A DNA stretch of 18,815 nucleotides from assembly GCA_004151065.3 (NCBI GenBank), contig NWUY0300012370.1, positions 8,414 through 27,228 of the forward strand, written 5' to 3'. The position numbers and the translations under genes are program-made. The DNA comes from Larix sibirica. Lineage: Eukaryota; Streptophyta; Pinopsida; Pinales; Pinaceae. Below are positions 8,882 through 18,772 of the stretch, piece after piece. Below the pieces are notes generated by a model. The model had not been told where the DNA came from. It was given only the letters and a program-made list of their open reading frames with translations, and did no database searches. Every line of letters starts with the position of its first letter. The first letter of the stretch is position 1.

Positions 8882-9984
8882 ATGCAAGCAGGCCATGGTA
8901 CTTCGGTTGAGGTCACTACTTTTTCGTCGCAGATGGAAACCCCGAAGATTTATCATTTGACGTTTTGGGCTAGTGGGCCAGTGGAGGGATCCAGATTGGT
9001 GGGGATTGTTGAGGGAGGTACGGATTCCCCTTTAGCAGCCTAGACAGATGGATCGTTTCATTCAAAGAAGTGGGTTGGATGGTCAGAGGAAGTGGTGAAT
9101 GCTTACACCGGTACAGGGCCCTGGAACTGGAAATCAGGGATTTGTACTTCCCATTCTCCTTCAGTGTCGTCGCATGATAACAAAGGTGGTGCGGGGGAAG
9201 GAAGACATGAATTCTCTCCCTCCTTGGATGATCCTAAAGGTGGAGGCTTTATAAGGAGTAGATTTCAGAGGTCGGAGCTTGAAGGTCACGTTGGAGGGTC
9301 GGTTAGTCGCCCAGCTAAACTGAAAACTATGTCGGGGTGTCGGAGAAGGAAGAAAGTTCTAATATGTAAAGGATATGGTAAGGAGTTGGTGGTGAGTAGG
9401 GATATCCAGGTGATGGAGATCCCTAAATTCTCAACCAAAGTGATGATTGGGAGGTTCTGTGGTCGACAATTTACGGAGGAAGCGGTAAATAGATGGGTTG
9501 AAGAATCGCGAAGCTCGGTGGTAACGGTTTTACCAAAGGTTTTTGGGCTTCCGAGAGGCCTGTTGGGTTTGGATTTTAAGTCGATGGCGGATGTCGAAGA
9601 AATACTGCATCGCACCTAGTTATTTAGGAAATGCCTTCTGACATTAAAGCTCTGGCATCCTTTATTTGAACCTATAAATGATTATGTGGCCTCCTTCCCT
9701 ATTTAGGTTAAACTACCATACTTACCTCTGGAATTATGGTCTAATGAAGGTTTCAAGGCTATTGTGGATGCCATTGGAAAATTCATCATAGTGGATGCAG
9801 AATTATTTAACTCTCAAAGGAGATCTGTAGCTAGAATCCTGGTGGAAGTGGATGCGAGTCGAGGAATTTTTGAGTCCATATACATAGTTGCAGGCAAGAA
9901 TATCTTTACCCAACCATTAGACTATCTTAATGTGTCATTCAGATGCATAATATGCCATATTTATGGCACATAGTGTCTGACTGT
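8882..9984 (+). pseudogene. LINE ORF1 (DUF4283 + CCHC zinc knuckle)
   Basis: ORF1 of plant LINEs encodes an RNA-binding protein that forms the retrotransposition particle with the element's RNA. I place the start at ATG 8882, just after an in-frame TAG at 8876. The product begins MQAGHGTSVEV. A basic stretch (CRRRKK) precedes the DUF4283 core: VMIGRFCGRQFTEEAVNRWV, LPKVFGLPRGLLGLDF, ADVEEIL, then LWHPLFEP, LPYLPLELW, ARILVEVD and QPLDYLNVSFRC. The domain ends in a zinc knuckle at 9944-9984 of form C-x2-C-x4-H-x4-C, which reads correctly only after a one-base frame change near 9966. In-frame stops occur in the 9030s and at 9617-9619 and 9704. Further low-quality ORF1 tail may run to about 10431. 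Confidence 0.8.
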
Positions 9985-10431
9985 AACCTTAATTTTGTGA
10001 AGAAAATATGGAAGCAGAAAGAAATTTCATGTGGGGATGAAAGCAATTCTTAGTACTTGAAGGCAGAGGTTGATGGAGAGGTATCCCGATATCTGGTGGT
10101 GAAATATGTTTCATCGACTTATATAATCAGGGATGAAGTTCTCCACACTGAGTAATTTGAAGAGGTAGAGAAAATTCCCGAGTTTGAAAGTATTATGGAA
10201 GGATTTTAGCTTGCATGTAGCCAAATGGCAAGGTTCGTGGATCTATGGCAACAATGTGGTAAGAAGGTGGTCGGGACATCTGTGGACTTGGGTGGAGGCC
10301 TGGGTGGCGTGGAAGATGTTCGCGAGGTGGCAGAACATTCCTTTAAAGGAATCATACCCATGGCAGAAGAAATGATGCCTTCAAATTTTGATGCATCTGT
10401 ATTGGTGCCTTCGGTGGGGTTGGAAAAATAG

Positions 10432-10712
10432 CTGCCTCCCATTGTACATCTAAGGTCCGAGTCGAGGGAAAGTGGTGGTTTTTCTGATGCTAGTAGCAGG
10501 GTCCCTTACTTTCTATGTTACTATGTAAAAGGTTCTTCTGCCGACGGGGGAATTGGTTTGGAGGAGCCTTCAGACTCTATTCCAGGGAAAGCGGGGTGCA
10601 ATTCTCATATGTTCCACACAAAGGAGCAAGCGAAGAGGGAGATTTCACGAGGTCGACAGCTAAAACTATTAGGGGTTCTTACAGCAGGAAAACCCCAGGA
10701 GGAGGGTTCTTA
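10432..10712 (+). other. LINE ORF1 tail or inter-ORF region
   Basis: This lies between the last recognisable ORF1 sequence and the ORF2 start. Short frames are present but none matches a domain. In plant LINEs the region after the ORF1 knuckle is poorly conserved, so this may be decayed ORF1 C-terminus plus the short spacer. Confidence 0.4.
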
Positions 10713-11403
10713 ATGAAGCTATCTTTTATCAATGTTTGAAGCCTGGGAGGGCGGGCCAGATTGCTAGCCCTCAAACAGTTGTTGGAGTTAGAGAAACCTA
10801 ATATTTTTTTGCTGTAAGAGACAATGTCGGTTGGAGAGGAGGTAGTTTCACGATTGGAGAAGATGTTTCCTACTATTTGTTTTTTTGTTGTCGATGCGTG
10901 TGGGAATTATTGAGGGCCAGTTTCATGATTTTCTAAAACGTTACGAGTGGTAAACTCATTCACGTGGCGTTCGGTTTTGGGGGTGGAAGCTTAGAGCCTT
11001 GAACTTGATAAAATCTTCCTTTTTCTTAACATCTATGGGCCCTATGATGATAGGGTAAACTTATGGTCCTCTCTTATGGGGCATAGGTGCTTTAAGGCTG
11101 ATTATTTGATTATGGGTGGTGATTTGAATCTGACCTTGAGAGTGGATGAGGTATGGGGCAGCCAGGATAGAGAAGACCCCTACACTTCATGGTTTAGGGA
11201 CTTTTTTGAGATGCATGGATGGATCAAAGTCAAGCCCGTGGAAATCAAGCCAACCTGGAACACCAAGCGAGCGGGTGCATAAGGTATTTCCAAGAGGTTG
11301 GATAGATATTTTATGAATGTCAATTTATTTGAAGACAATCATCTTTTTAGATCCTCGGTAGGGCCATGTATGTTCTCGGATCATTTTCCCATTTTTCTTG
11401 AAC
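10713..11403 (+). pseudogene. ORF2 endonuclease domain (AP-like, EEP fold)
   Basis: This domain nicks the target DNA. Recognisable motifs are MKLSFINV with LGGRARLLALKQLL, then EKPNIFLL followed by a TAA where Gln of the QET motif is expected (the catalytic Glu of ET remains), NIYGPYDD, MGGDLNLTL (Asp and Asn of the active site), SKRLDRYFMN and SDHFPIFLEL (final Asp-His pair). The key residues survive, but stops at 10737 (CGA-to-TGA type, in the NVRGLG position), at 10816 and near 11281, plus frame changes between 10910 and 11000, make it inactive. Confidence 0.85.
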
Positions 11404-13351
11404 TCGACTCTTGCCGAATAAGCCTGGTGCCCCATTTAAGTTTAATTCTAGTTGGTCGAAGATTCCTAGCTTTCGTTCTCTGGTTGATAATTCCCAGGTT
11501 CATTTTTGGGAGGGATCTGGTAGAGCCTTAATCCATCTATCCGATAACCTAAAAAATTTAAGGGTAAGGTTTGGGAGTGGAATAAGAGCAGAAGGATTTC
11601 CAGGGATGGAAGGTTATTGGAGGTGGAACAGTTGTAGGAGGGTTTGTATCTCTCAGACCCAATTATTTTTGTTGTGGAAGATAGGAAGGTAGAAACTGAA
11701 AATTATGGAGGATAAGGAGATGGAATGGAGCTTGAAGAGAAGGGCACTATGGTTGGAAGCGGGAGATTCGAATACACAATTTCTCTAGAGGATGGCCTCC
11801 CATCGCAGGAATGTAAATACTATTCAGGACATACAAGATTCTATGGGTAATATTGTCAAGGGTTTCAATGGTTTGGCCAAGGATGCGATCTCACATTTCC
11901 ATGCATTGCATTATAAACAGGTCCAACAAGATATGTTGGGAATGTTGCAGATAATAGAGCAATTCCCCAGAATGTTGAATCCTGCGGAGAGTGAGGATCT
12001 TTTTAGGGTTGCGACTCTTGATGAATTGTCTCGCATTTTGAAGTGATTTTGTAGAGATAAGAGTCCCGGTCTGGATGGCTGGCCGCTAATTTTTTTTTTT
12101 TCTTTTCTGGAATTTTTCAAGTTAGTTGGTGAAGACTTACTTAAAGTGGTGGAAGAGGTGAGACTATCAGGAGCCATTCCATAGGCAATCAATTCTAATT
12201 TTTTAGCCTTGATCCCTATAAGGGATAAACCCTCATATTTTTCTGACTTCAGACGTATTTCCCTTTGCAATGGGGTCTATAAGATCATAGCGAAGGTTCT
12301 GGTTGTTCGGTTAAAGTCCTTTCTCTCGGAGTATATGTCATTGTAACAGTTTGGCTTTTTGAAGGGGCGACTTATTCATGAAGCAGTAGGATCGGCTCAT
12401 GAAGGAATTCATTCCATCAAAATCCATAACATGAAGGTGGCAGCGTTAAAGCTTGACCTCTCCAAATCCTATGACAAGGCTTCTTGGCTCTTCCTCAGGT
12501 TGGTACTTCTTCACATTGGTTTTGGTTTGGATCCGACTAATTGGATAATGGGGTTTGTGACCTCCCCTACCTTTGTGGTGCTAATCAATGGATATGGATC
12601 ACCATTTTTCAAGTCATCTTGAGGACTTAGACAAGGCTGCCCTCTCTCCCCTTATTTGTTTCTTCTGATTATTGAAGGTCTTAGTAGGTCCTTGTTTTTT
12701 AAACGAAGTAGAAGGAGACTTAGGGGAGTCTCGTTCAATGAAAGAGAGATCCTCACTCATGTTATGTTTGTGGATGACCTGTTCCTTTTCTTCCTTCAGG
12801 CTGATTCTGAGTGTCGTAGGCTGGGCTCTATTTTGGAAAGGTTTTGTAGGGCTACGAGGATGGAGATCGGTATTGAAATTTTTTCCCTTTACCAATTAGA
12901 GAATCAATTGGGAAACATAGAGTTTTGGAGAGATCACTTTCCATTTGTATGCAAGCCTATGGAGGAGGGTATCTCATACCTAGGATTTAACCTGAAGCCA
13001 AACAAATATGGTAAAATGGATTGGAGTTGGCTTGTGGAAAGGGTGGCGGGAAAAATCAATTTATGGTGTAACAGATGGCTCTCTAGGGGAGGTTAGTTGG
13101 TACTTGTCAAGTCAATTATAGAGGCTATCTTGGTTTACTGGCACCTCTTGGGTAAGATTCCTATGGGGATCTTGAATGCTGTCAGAAAGCTCTGCTTTAA
13201 TTTTCTATGGAGGAACAATAAGGATGGTAGGAATTTTCATCTAGTAAGTTGGGAGGTATTAGCAGCACCCAAATGTTTGGGGGGGTGGGGTCTTAAGAAC
13301 ATATGTATTTTTAATAAATTCTTGCTGCTAAATCTCTATGGAATTTCCTAA
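11404..13351 (+). pseudogene. ORF2 linker and reverse transcriptase domain
   Basis: The linker opens with KPGAPFKFNSSW and includes RRALWLEAGDSNTQFL and ASHRRNVNTIQDIQD. The reverse transcriptase follows: SPGLDGWP, LIPIRDKP, FSDFRRISLCNGVYKIIAK, QFGFLKGRLIHEAV, KLDLSKSYDKASW with the first catalytic Asp, GLRQGCPLSPYLF, and FVDD at 12767-12778 (F-V-D-D in place of the commoner YADD). After this come ISYLGF and the thumb region with LWCNRWLSRGG and LVLVKSII. The active-site Asp residues are intact. In-frame stops at 12044, 12182, 12344, 12620 and 13094 abolish translation. Several sit where Arg or Gln is conserved, matching C-to-T change. Confidence 0.88.
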
Positions 13352-13889
13352 ACAAGGGTAGTCTCTGGAAGTGGATTCTGGTGGCTAAGTATATAGCTCC
13401 AGACTCTGTGGTGGATTGGGTTTGTCGCGGAGAGAAAACTGTTGCAAAGAGTTCCAACCAGTGGAGAGCTCTCACTAACGCCTTTTCCATGATTGGTTCC
13501 CATCTGGCATGGAAAGTTGGAGATGGTAGATATGTTAGGTTGGGTCATGATTCTATTCTGGGGCTTGATGAAGAGAGCATATGCCTACTGGTCTTATTGA
13601 TCATCTTCAGAATAGGGGCATTGTTACTTTAAATAGAGCTTCCAAGGAAGAAGGCTCTAATATCTGGTCTGTTGGGTCCTTGGAAGACCAATTGGGACTC
13701 TTTGGTTGGGTCCTTGGAGAAGGGGGCATATTCATATCAGTAGGGGTGAGGATGTTCTTCATTGGAGTTATAATCTAAAATGTGGCATGTATTATGCGAA
13801 ACTTGGCTATGAATCATTATTTTCTGTTGGTACTTGGAATATGTGGTGGTGGAAGGAACTATGGATACTCGAAGGGCCTCCTAAAGGTG
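13352..13889 (+). pseudogene. ORF2 C-terminal connector region
   Basis: This is the weakly conserved stretch between the thumb and the zinc finger of plant LINE ORF2. Pieces appear in three frames: VAKYIAPDSVVDWVCRG, SHLAWKVGDGRYVRLGHDSI (matching the usual W.VGdG..i.fW.D.W block), and KCGMYYAKLGYESLF with WWWKELWILEGPPKGVFTFLA (matching W..iW....P.k...F.W). At least two frameshifts lie here. Confidence 0.7.
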
Positions 13890-14236
13890 TTTTTACATTT
13901 TTGGCTTATGTTGAATAATAGAGTCTTAACATGGGATCAACTACAATTCTTTAGCTTTCAAGGGCCTGGGTTTTGTCCACTTTGCAGGGATTTTGAGGAA
14001 TCGGTATTTCATCTTTTGTGGCTTGTGACTTTGCAAGGGAGGTTTGGATGGAGATGGGTAGGCAATTTGGCTACTCAGTTCGTTGGGAGGGGCCGTCGAT
14101 GAAATCTTGCTTGGGGTGGTATTTTCAGTCGCATGAGGCGGTTCTTTTTAGAGCTCTGCCCATTATTGTTTGCTGGGGCGTTTGGTTAGCTAAGAATGTT
14201 GTCATTTTCAAAGACATTACTTCATATCCTATTTAG
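13890..14236 (+). pseudogene. ORF2 zf-RVT domain
   Basis: The reverse-transcriptase-associated zinc finger of plant LINEs is visible: NNRVLTWDQLQ, then GPGFCPLCRDFEESVFHLLW with the C-x2-C pair and His, then ACDFAREVW with the last Cys in another frame. The switch falls within the HLLW/ACDF overlap near 14010 and looks like a single-base deletion. It continues to a CWGVWLAKNVVIFKD block, typical of the end of this module, and a stop at 14234. Confidence 0.8.
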
Positions 14237-14296
14237 TTGGCCACTCCGTCAGTGGCTTTGTTCTTATATTACAAACCATAACCAACAAAAAAATCT

Positions 14297-14779
14297 ATGA
14301 GAATTCCGGAGCCTCTGATTATTAATGAGAGCCAACCCTGGGCTTACTTTGACGGGGCCAATCAAGATCAGAGTAAGATAAGTGGTATTGGCTTCATAAT
14401 ATTTTTGGAAATGGATCATTATATCAAGGGGCAGGGTGGTTTGGGTCCTGGAACGAATAATCTAGCAGAATTCAAAGCTCTTTTCTATTTTCTGAAAGTG
14501 GCCTTTAAAAAGGGGATGCTCAGCTTACGGGTCATGGGGGATTCATAGTTGGTAATTAATTGTCTCAAGGGCCAAACATAAGTTGTTCATGTTGGTCTAA
14601 TATACTTGGTGGAGCAGATGCAATTAATCTAGGGATCTTTTCACTACATTTCCTTCCAGCACATTATGCATGAATTTAGCGAGGAAGCTAATACACTTTT
14701 TAAACAAGGGCTCCTTTGCATCCGGGAGCTCTCCACTTGGAGGAATTCCAAGGGGGTACAACTAGGAACCTTCAGATAA
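14297..14779 (+). pseudogene. ORF2 C-terminal RNase H domain
   Basis: The frame reads PWAYFDGANQ (first catalytic Asp), GIGFIIF, NNLAEFKAL (catalytic Glu), LRVMGDS (second Asp), then a TAG at 14546 followed by LVINCLKG, and FQHIMHEFSEEANTLFKQGL. In active enzymes the last motif is EAD-LSK-GL. Here the Asp codon is AAT (Asn), so the fourth acidic residue is lost as well. Stops at 14546, 14579 and 14630 also break it. The domain ends at TAA 14777-14779. The minus-strand fragment at 2665-2949 covers the same C-terminal half and keeps the Asp. Confidence 0.85.
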
Positions 14780-14990
14780 CATTAATTACTGAACTTTGAA
14801 TATTTTGAAATAATTTGGATTAGTATAACCTTTGCTTGCAACATGCAAGGCTATTTAAGCTTAAAGGTTGTTAAAGTTTTTTTACTATTAGTCACTTGTA
14901 TCTTTTGATAGACATATTGCTGAACAACACCGGGAAATGTAATTTTGCTCTAAAATATTGAATGAAAATAAATTTTTTTCATGGAAAAAA
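14780..14990 (+). other. LINE 3' UTR and A-rich tail
   Basis: After the ORF2 stop comes about 200 bp of AT-rich sequence ending GAATGAAAATAAA, TTTTTTTCATGG and seven A residues. The GAATGAAAATAAA stretch is a plausible plant poly(A) signal region. The same T-run/CATGG/A-run ending recurs, with small changes, at the other LINE tails in this window. Confidence 0.7.
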
Positions 14991-14999
14991 ATGTGTGAA

Positions 15000-15000
<1 letters not shown>

Positions 15001-15030
<30 letters not shown>
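15001..15030. repeat. (CA)15 microsatellite
   Basis: This is a perfect CA run ten bases past the LINE A-tail, directly before repeat R2. Together with the TG run at 8506 it puts complementary microsatellites at the two ends of the element. Confidence 0.95.
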
Positions 15031-15032
<2 letters not shown>

Positions 15033-15545
15033 ACTTCTAGCCTTTACATAATTACATCATATTTACATCTTGGGGTAAAAAACAAGGTGTTACATTACAG
15101 AGCACGCGATGGGGTGAATACTCCAACCATATATAATTATATTTAACCATATCTTCCATAAGGAAAATATCAATCACTCTAAATAAAGAATGATCGTGAA
15201 CTGTCCTCTAGGGACTTGCATTCCAAAATTCAAGAATCCCATAATGTTACATATAAAACAATAATGCCTTCATGCATCTTCATGTTCTTTATACATCTGT
15301 ATTCATGTTCTGTATATCTTTTCGCCCTACCAAAATTACATAGGTATAATACGCTCATGTTCAATTACATTATGTTCAAGTCAAGTTATTCTGATTATTT
15401 ACAAAAACTATCCAACATTATCGCGTTCTCTGTTTTGCCTCAAACAATGTTCATCTCCAGAGCCCATTATATTTAACCATATATATGTGTGTGTAATTTT
15501 TTCTTACAAATATATTACATAATTAAATATTACTATATATATATG
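15033..15545 (+). repeat. Repeat R2, right flank of the large LINE, interrupted
   Basis: 15033-15152 matches R1 from 8331, and 15483-15545 matches the rest of R1 up to about 8505. The 330 bp between (15153-15482) have no counterpart in R1. R2 keeps the fuller LTR-like end GGTGTTACA. Confidence 0.85.
15136..15482. mobile_element. 313-bp insertion with 17-bp direct repeats inside R2
   Basis: ATTATATTTAACCATAT occurs at 15136-15152 and again, exactly, at 15466-15482, and occurs once in R1. The 313 bp between (15153-15465) start CTTCCATAAGG and end CTCCAGAGCCC. This is the pattern of an insertion with a 17-bp target-site duplication. The insert has no terminal inverted repeats, A-tail or coding domain that I can see. 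The length of the direct repeat fits a non-LTR or repair-linked insertion better than most DNA transposons. Loss from R1 by recombination between the two 17-mers is the alternative. Confidence 0.6.
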
Positions 15546-17999
15546 TGTTGGGGGGGGTATGGTAAGAACTTGATGTTGTCCATTGATAAATCCCTTCACT
15601 ATTGTTATATCATTGTCAATGAATTTGAAAAACTAACCAAAATAGAGCTAGTCCCTTGGCTTCCAACCCATCATGGTCATGCCTGTTTTGTTCTATTCGT
15701 GATATTTTTCACATGCCTACATGGTCACCACTTGACATTTCCATTACACAACAACCATTTGTACAAGATTTATTGTGCAAGAGGGTGAAATCCATTGTAT
15801 GTCTAAACTATCCAGACTATATAAATAATGTTGCAAGAGAAAAGTATTTAATGTAATATTAAAACAACATCCTTTGAATTTGACCCAAAAAATTTGATAA
15901 CTCTAACTTAAATTAAAATAATAACTATTAGAATTAGAAACACCCTTAACATAGGATGAAGAAGGCCAATTTTTTTGTGGATCGACAGTTCAATTTTTGG
16001 TGAATTTATAATTTGTTTGTGAGCTTCATGACTGCTCATGGGATTGGCAATATGCTTTGTTATATATTTCGGCACATGCAAGTTCACCAAATCATTTATG
16101 ATCTCCAAAATCATGCTACCTCAAATCCTATCTCTAACAATTCCTTTGTTGGAAGGCCCTTTGGGGAACATATTCTTCTTTGTTGTCATGATATGCAATG
16201 AGATAATCACTCATCTGATTCAAGCCGAGCCTCTTTCCATTCTTTGCAAGTGTTGTTAGCCATGATAGAGCATGAGTGCATATGGGGTTTGTACGCCCGA
16301 TATTCTGCCACAAAAACCTACCCGTCAGCATGCTCAATTTTCTCTCTTTTGAATATATGAAGGTTGTTGTGCTAAGCAAAATGAAGAAGCCCCATTTGAA
16401 GCCATTACAGAGCATCTATTGTGTATGTCTATGTGTAACGAAATTTTTGTCAAGAGATTTTTTGTGACTATTTTCCTACTTTAAACCATACTCTCACTCT
16501 TTAGTTTACCTTTGCTTGTGGAGTTGTTTTTGAGTTCAAAGTCACGTGGTTTTCCCTTACGGTTTTTCTCCCTTCAAAAAGCTGACTTTTTGTGGGCAAT
16601 TGTCATTTTAGGATTTTTTGAAACTTGGGAGGAGATTGTTAAATTTGAAACAATCACTACTTATAATAGTTCTTTTGCATTTACATCTTATTTAGGTTGT
16701 GCTTGTTCTTCTTAACATGGGTTTAGGGGCCACTTAAGTTGTTCTTGTGCTTACGCTTTATAATTTTGCCACTTTGCCTTATAGAATTTACTTTTGAGAG
16801 TTTGTTTCACATAAGTCTTGATAATGTTATACATTTTCTATTATCAAATTATCAAATATGAATCAACTTTCACTCATCTCTATCATCAAAACTTTAAAGA
16901 CTAGCACCTTGACATATATTTGCAAATTTATCATTTTTAGTGTGTATTCTTATGTATTTTACCTCTTTATATGTGTGTATAACAATAACCCTTGTATCCT
17001 AAATTTCTAAAATTGCCTCATTTGATACACAATTTCACAATCAATTTCAAAAACCAATTGTGATGACATTCTAAATATATCGAGGCTATTAAAATATATG
17101 TAAATATGTTTTCTTTGAAAAGGCCAATCTTTAATTATTGATTATGCAATTTAGTGAAATATAGAAGAATGGAGCTATGTTATAATTTTTTTTATGATAA
17201 GTCATTAAATAAATATTTGAGAACTATATGCATAGTAAAACCTAGATATGAAAACTAGATTTTATGCAATTTTCTATGCATGTCTAGGTAGCTACAACTT
17301 ACAAAAAGCAACATTCACCATTAACTTTTGTCTTTTCTTTTTTAAAATGATGATTCACCGTTTGTTAGAGGGCTACATCCATCTGAAAATGTCAATACCT
17401 ATATTCCGATTGTCTTTTCACTATACAATTATTCATTTTCAAAAACAGGAATTTAAATGTCTCATAATTTTTATTTTCTAAATTTTTCTTTAACTTTACA
17501 TGTGTTAAATGGAACTCAATTAATTTACATAATTGTACCATTTGGAATAATTTTTTAGTTTTAATTTCTAAAATTTGAAAAATGCATACTATATTTATAA
17601 AATATCCATTTTATTGTTTTAGTGATTTTTGGTTTTTTAGTTACATAATTTATGTGTCTTTAGTGATACTAGATTTTTTACTTACATATTTTTCCATACT
17701 CTATGTCGTCTTACTACTATATTATAAAGTATGCAAGCATGGCATATCCATATCGTGTTATTAAACTAAGCAATTATTTTATTTAAAAGATGCAGTCATA
17801 AAAATTAAAAAAATAATCAATATTTTTGGCCATTTTCTTTTACTATTTTCATTAAAATTTAGTTAAAACTATAAAAATTTCGAATATAGGTTCTTGAAAT
17901 TACACCTTCCGCGAAATAAAAAATAAATTTTAACAAATTTCACCAAATATTATACTACGCATTCGTGAATCATTAAACAAAAAAAAAAGTCAACTAGAA
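15546..17999. other. AT-rich stretch without recognisable gene
   Basis: The longest frames (15489-15788 +, 16134-16415 -) show no known domain. The second half, from about 16800 on, is very AT-rich with many poly-T and poly-A runs. I see no clear LTR, inverted repeat or tandem array here. Confidence 0.5.
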
Positions 18000-18068
18000 A
18001 GCCATTTTGATTAACAATGAAAGCCCTTTCTTCCATTCCATGTTTAACAAGCTGCGGTTCTCGTCATG

Positions 18069-18166
18069 TCAAGACCATGACTTATAGGAAACTTCAGCAA
18101 CCCTTTGTTTAATCTCTTCCAAACCTTCAACTGTTCGTGCAAACACACTGTAAAGCTCAAAAATGA
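18069..18166 (-). CDS. Possible terminal exon of an unknown gene
   Basis: On the minus strand, a frame from the CCCAG acceptor-like site just right of 18166 encodes IFELYSVFARTVEGLEE followed by IKQRVAEVSYKSWS and a TGA stop at 18071-18069. The mix of acidic, basic and aromatic residues looks like real protein, and the sequence before the CAG is fairly pyrimidine-rich, as for an intron end. I do not recognise the family. At about 32 codons, an open frame can arise by chance. No matching upstream exon is certain; the only ATG-led candidate to the right on this strand is very short, near 18739. No function is assigned. Confidence 0.25.
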
Positions 18167-18171
18167 CTGGG

Positions 18172-18772
18172 CGAGGGTTTTAAAAGAGAATTCAAGGAAC
18201 AAAATATGGAACCTGTGAAGCAATACAGTAACCTAGATTCTGTACTATGTAGAGAAACAACCAACCCATAGAGTACAAAAGCATTCGTCCCTCAAGATTT
18301 CTACCAGGCAACCATGCATGCAATAAGATGCCTATGAATCAATTTTTTTTTAATACTGCAGTCTCTGCAATCATGGTCCTTCATCATTTAGCTTGTAAAT
18401 TTAGGGAATAGCTAATCAATTTTCGACTTTTCTGCTACGAGCGCATGAAATTATATGAGCGGGAGGAGGGACACAGCAAAACCGTCGGTGCCTGGTGCCT
18501 GGTGCCCTACTTTAGTCTTTAACAGATAATTGATGTAGATGTGACAAAATCATTTTCATAAATGACGGTAGAAGAGAATGGGTGGGCGGGCAGTTTTCAA
18601 AGACCAGTAGGTCCAGGTTTCATGGGACAATTGCTTTACATTACGGCATGAGCAAGGTGCAGTAAAATCTATCGAATACACTCTATTTAGAGAACAAGAA
18701 AAAGAGTTCAGCTACGAAAGATGCAGAGCTTTGCCATTAACTTGAAGCTCGAAAGATCGCAATCAAGTAGAG
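18172..18772. other. Low-repeat region before the right edge
   Basis: This part is richer in G and C than the preceding 2 kb and lacks transposon motifs. It may be intron or 5' flanking DNA of a host gene. A short three-copy GGTGCCT repeat is included. No coding domain is seen. Confidence 0.4.
18487..18507. repeat. Three tandem GGTGCCT heptamers
   Basis: GGTGCCT, GGTGCCT and GGTGCCC follow one another without gaps. They lie about 270 bp before the TATA tract. A regulatory role is possible but not shown. Confidence 0.8.

Larger units (their letters stand above)
10713..14779 (+). pseudogene. LINE ORF2 polyprotein
   Basis: ORF2 supplies the enzymes for target-primed reverse transcription in the nucleus. 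It starts at ATG 10713 with MKLSFINV, the usual beginning of the endonuclease. Domains in order are endonuclease (to about 11400), reverse transcriptase (about 11750-13100), zf-RVT (about 13890-14060) and RNase H (14297-14779). The frame shifts between the endonuclease and the linker after it, again between 13350 and 13800, and once inside zf-RVT near 14010. From about 11700 to 13350 a single frame persists, broken only by stop codons. The 4.07-kb span is the size of an intact ORF2, so decay is by point changes and small indels and not by large deletion. Confidence 0.88.
8527..14990 (+). mobile_element. Nearly full-length, degenerate plant LINE
   Basis: The element has all parts of an L1-type plant LINE in order: a 5' UTR (8527-8881), ORF1 with DUF4283 and a CCHC knuckle, ORF2 with endonuclease, reverse transcriptase, zf-RVT and RNase H, and a 3' UTR ending TTTTTTTCATGG plus seven A residues. 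At about 6.5 kb it is the size expected for a complete copy. Both ORFs carry many stops and several frameshifts, so it is inactive. No convincing target-site duplication was found: TGTGTG after the A-tail matches the TG run before the element but is too simple to count. The 5' end is placed at the edge of the TG run and could be off by tens of bases. Confidence 0.88.

Noticed and set aside
9286-9615. A 109-residue minus-strand frame
   Set aside because: It lies opposite the DUF4283 core of LINE ORF1, which explains the sequence better. It shows no motif of its own.
12614-12895. A 93-residue minus-strand frame
   Set aside because: It is antisense to the reverse transcriptase active-site region.
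8331-15545. R1 and R2 as the LTRs of one LTR retrotransposon enclosing the LINE
   Set aside because: There is no primer binding site or polypurine tract beside them and no gag or LTR-type pol between them. The shared sequence also runs past the LTR-like terminus.
15489-15788. A 99-residue plus frame that I compared with Gypsy integrase
   Set aside because: The faint resemblance (a VNEFEKLTK segment against the usual VDRFTKMAH) is not backed by catalytic residues or neighbouring domains.
16134-16415. A 93-residue minus frame
   Set aside because: No domain, codon pattern or neighbour supports it, and frames of this length arise by chance.
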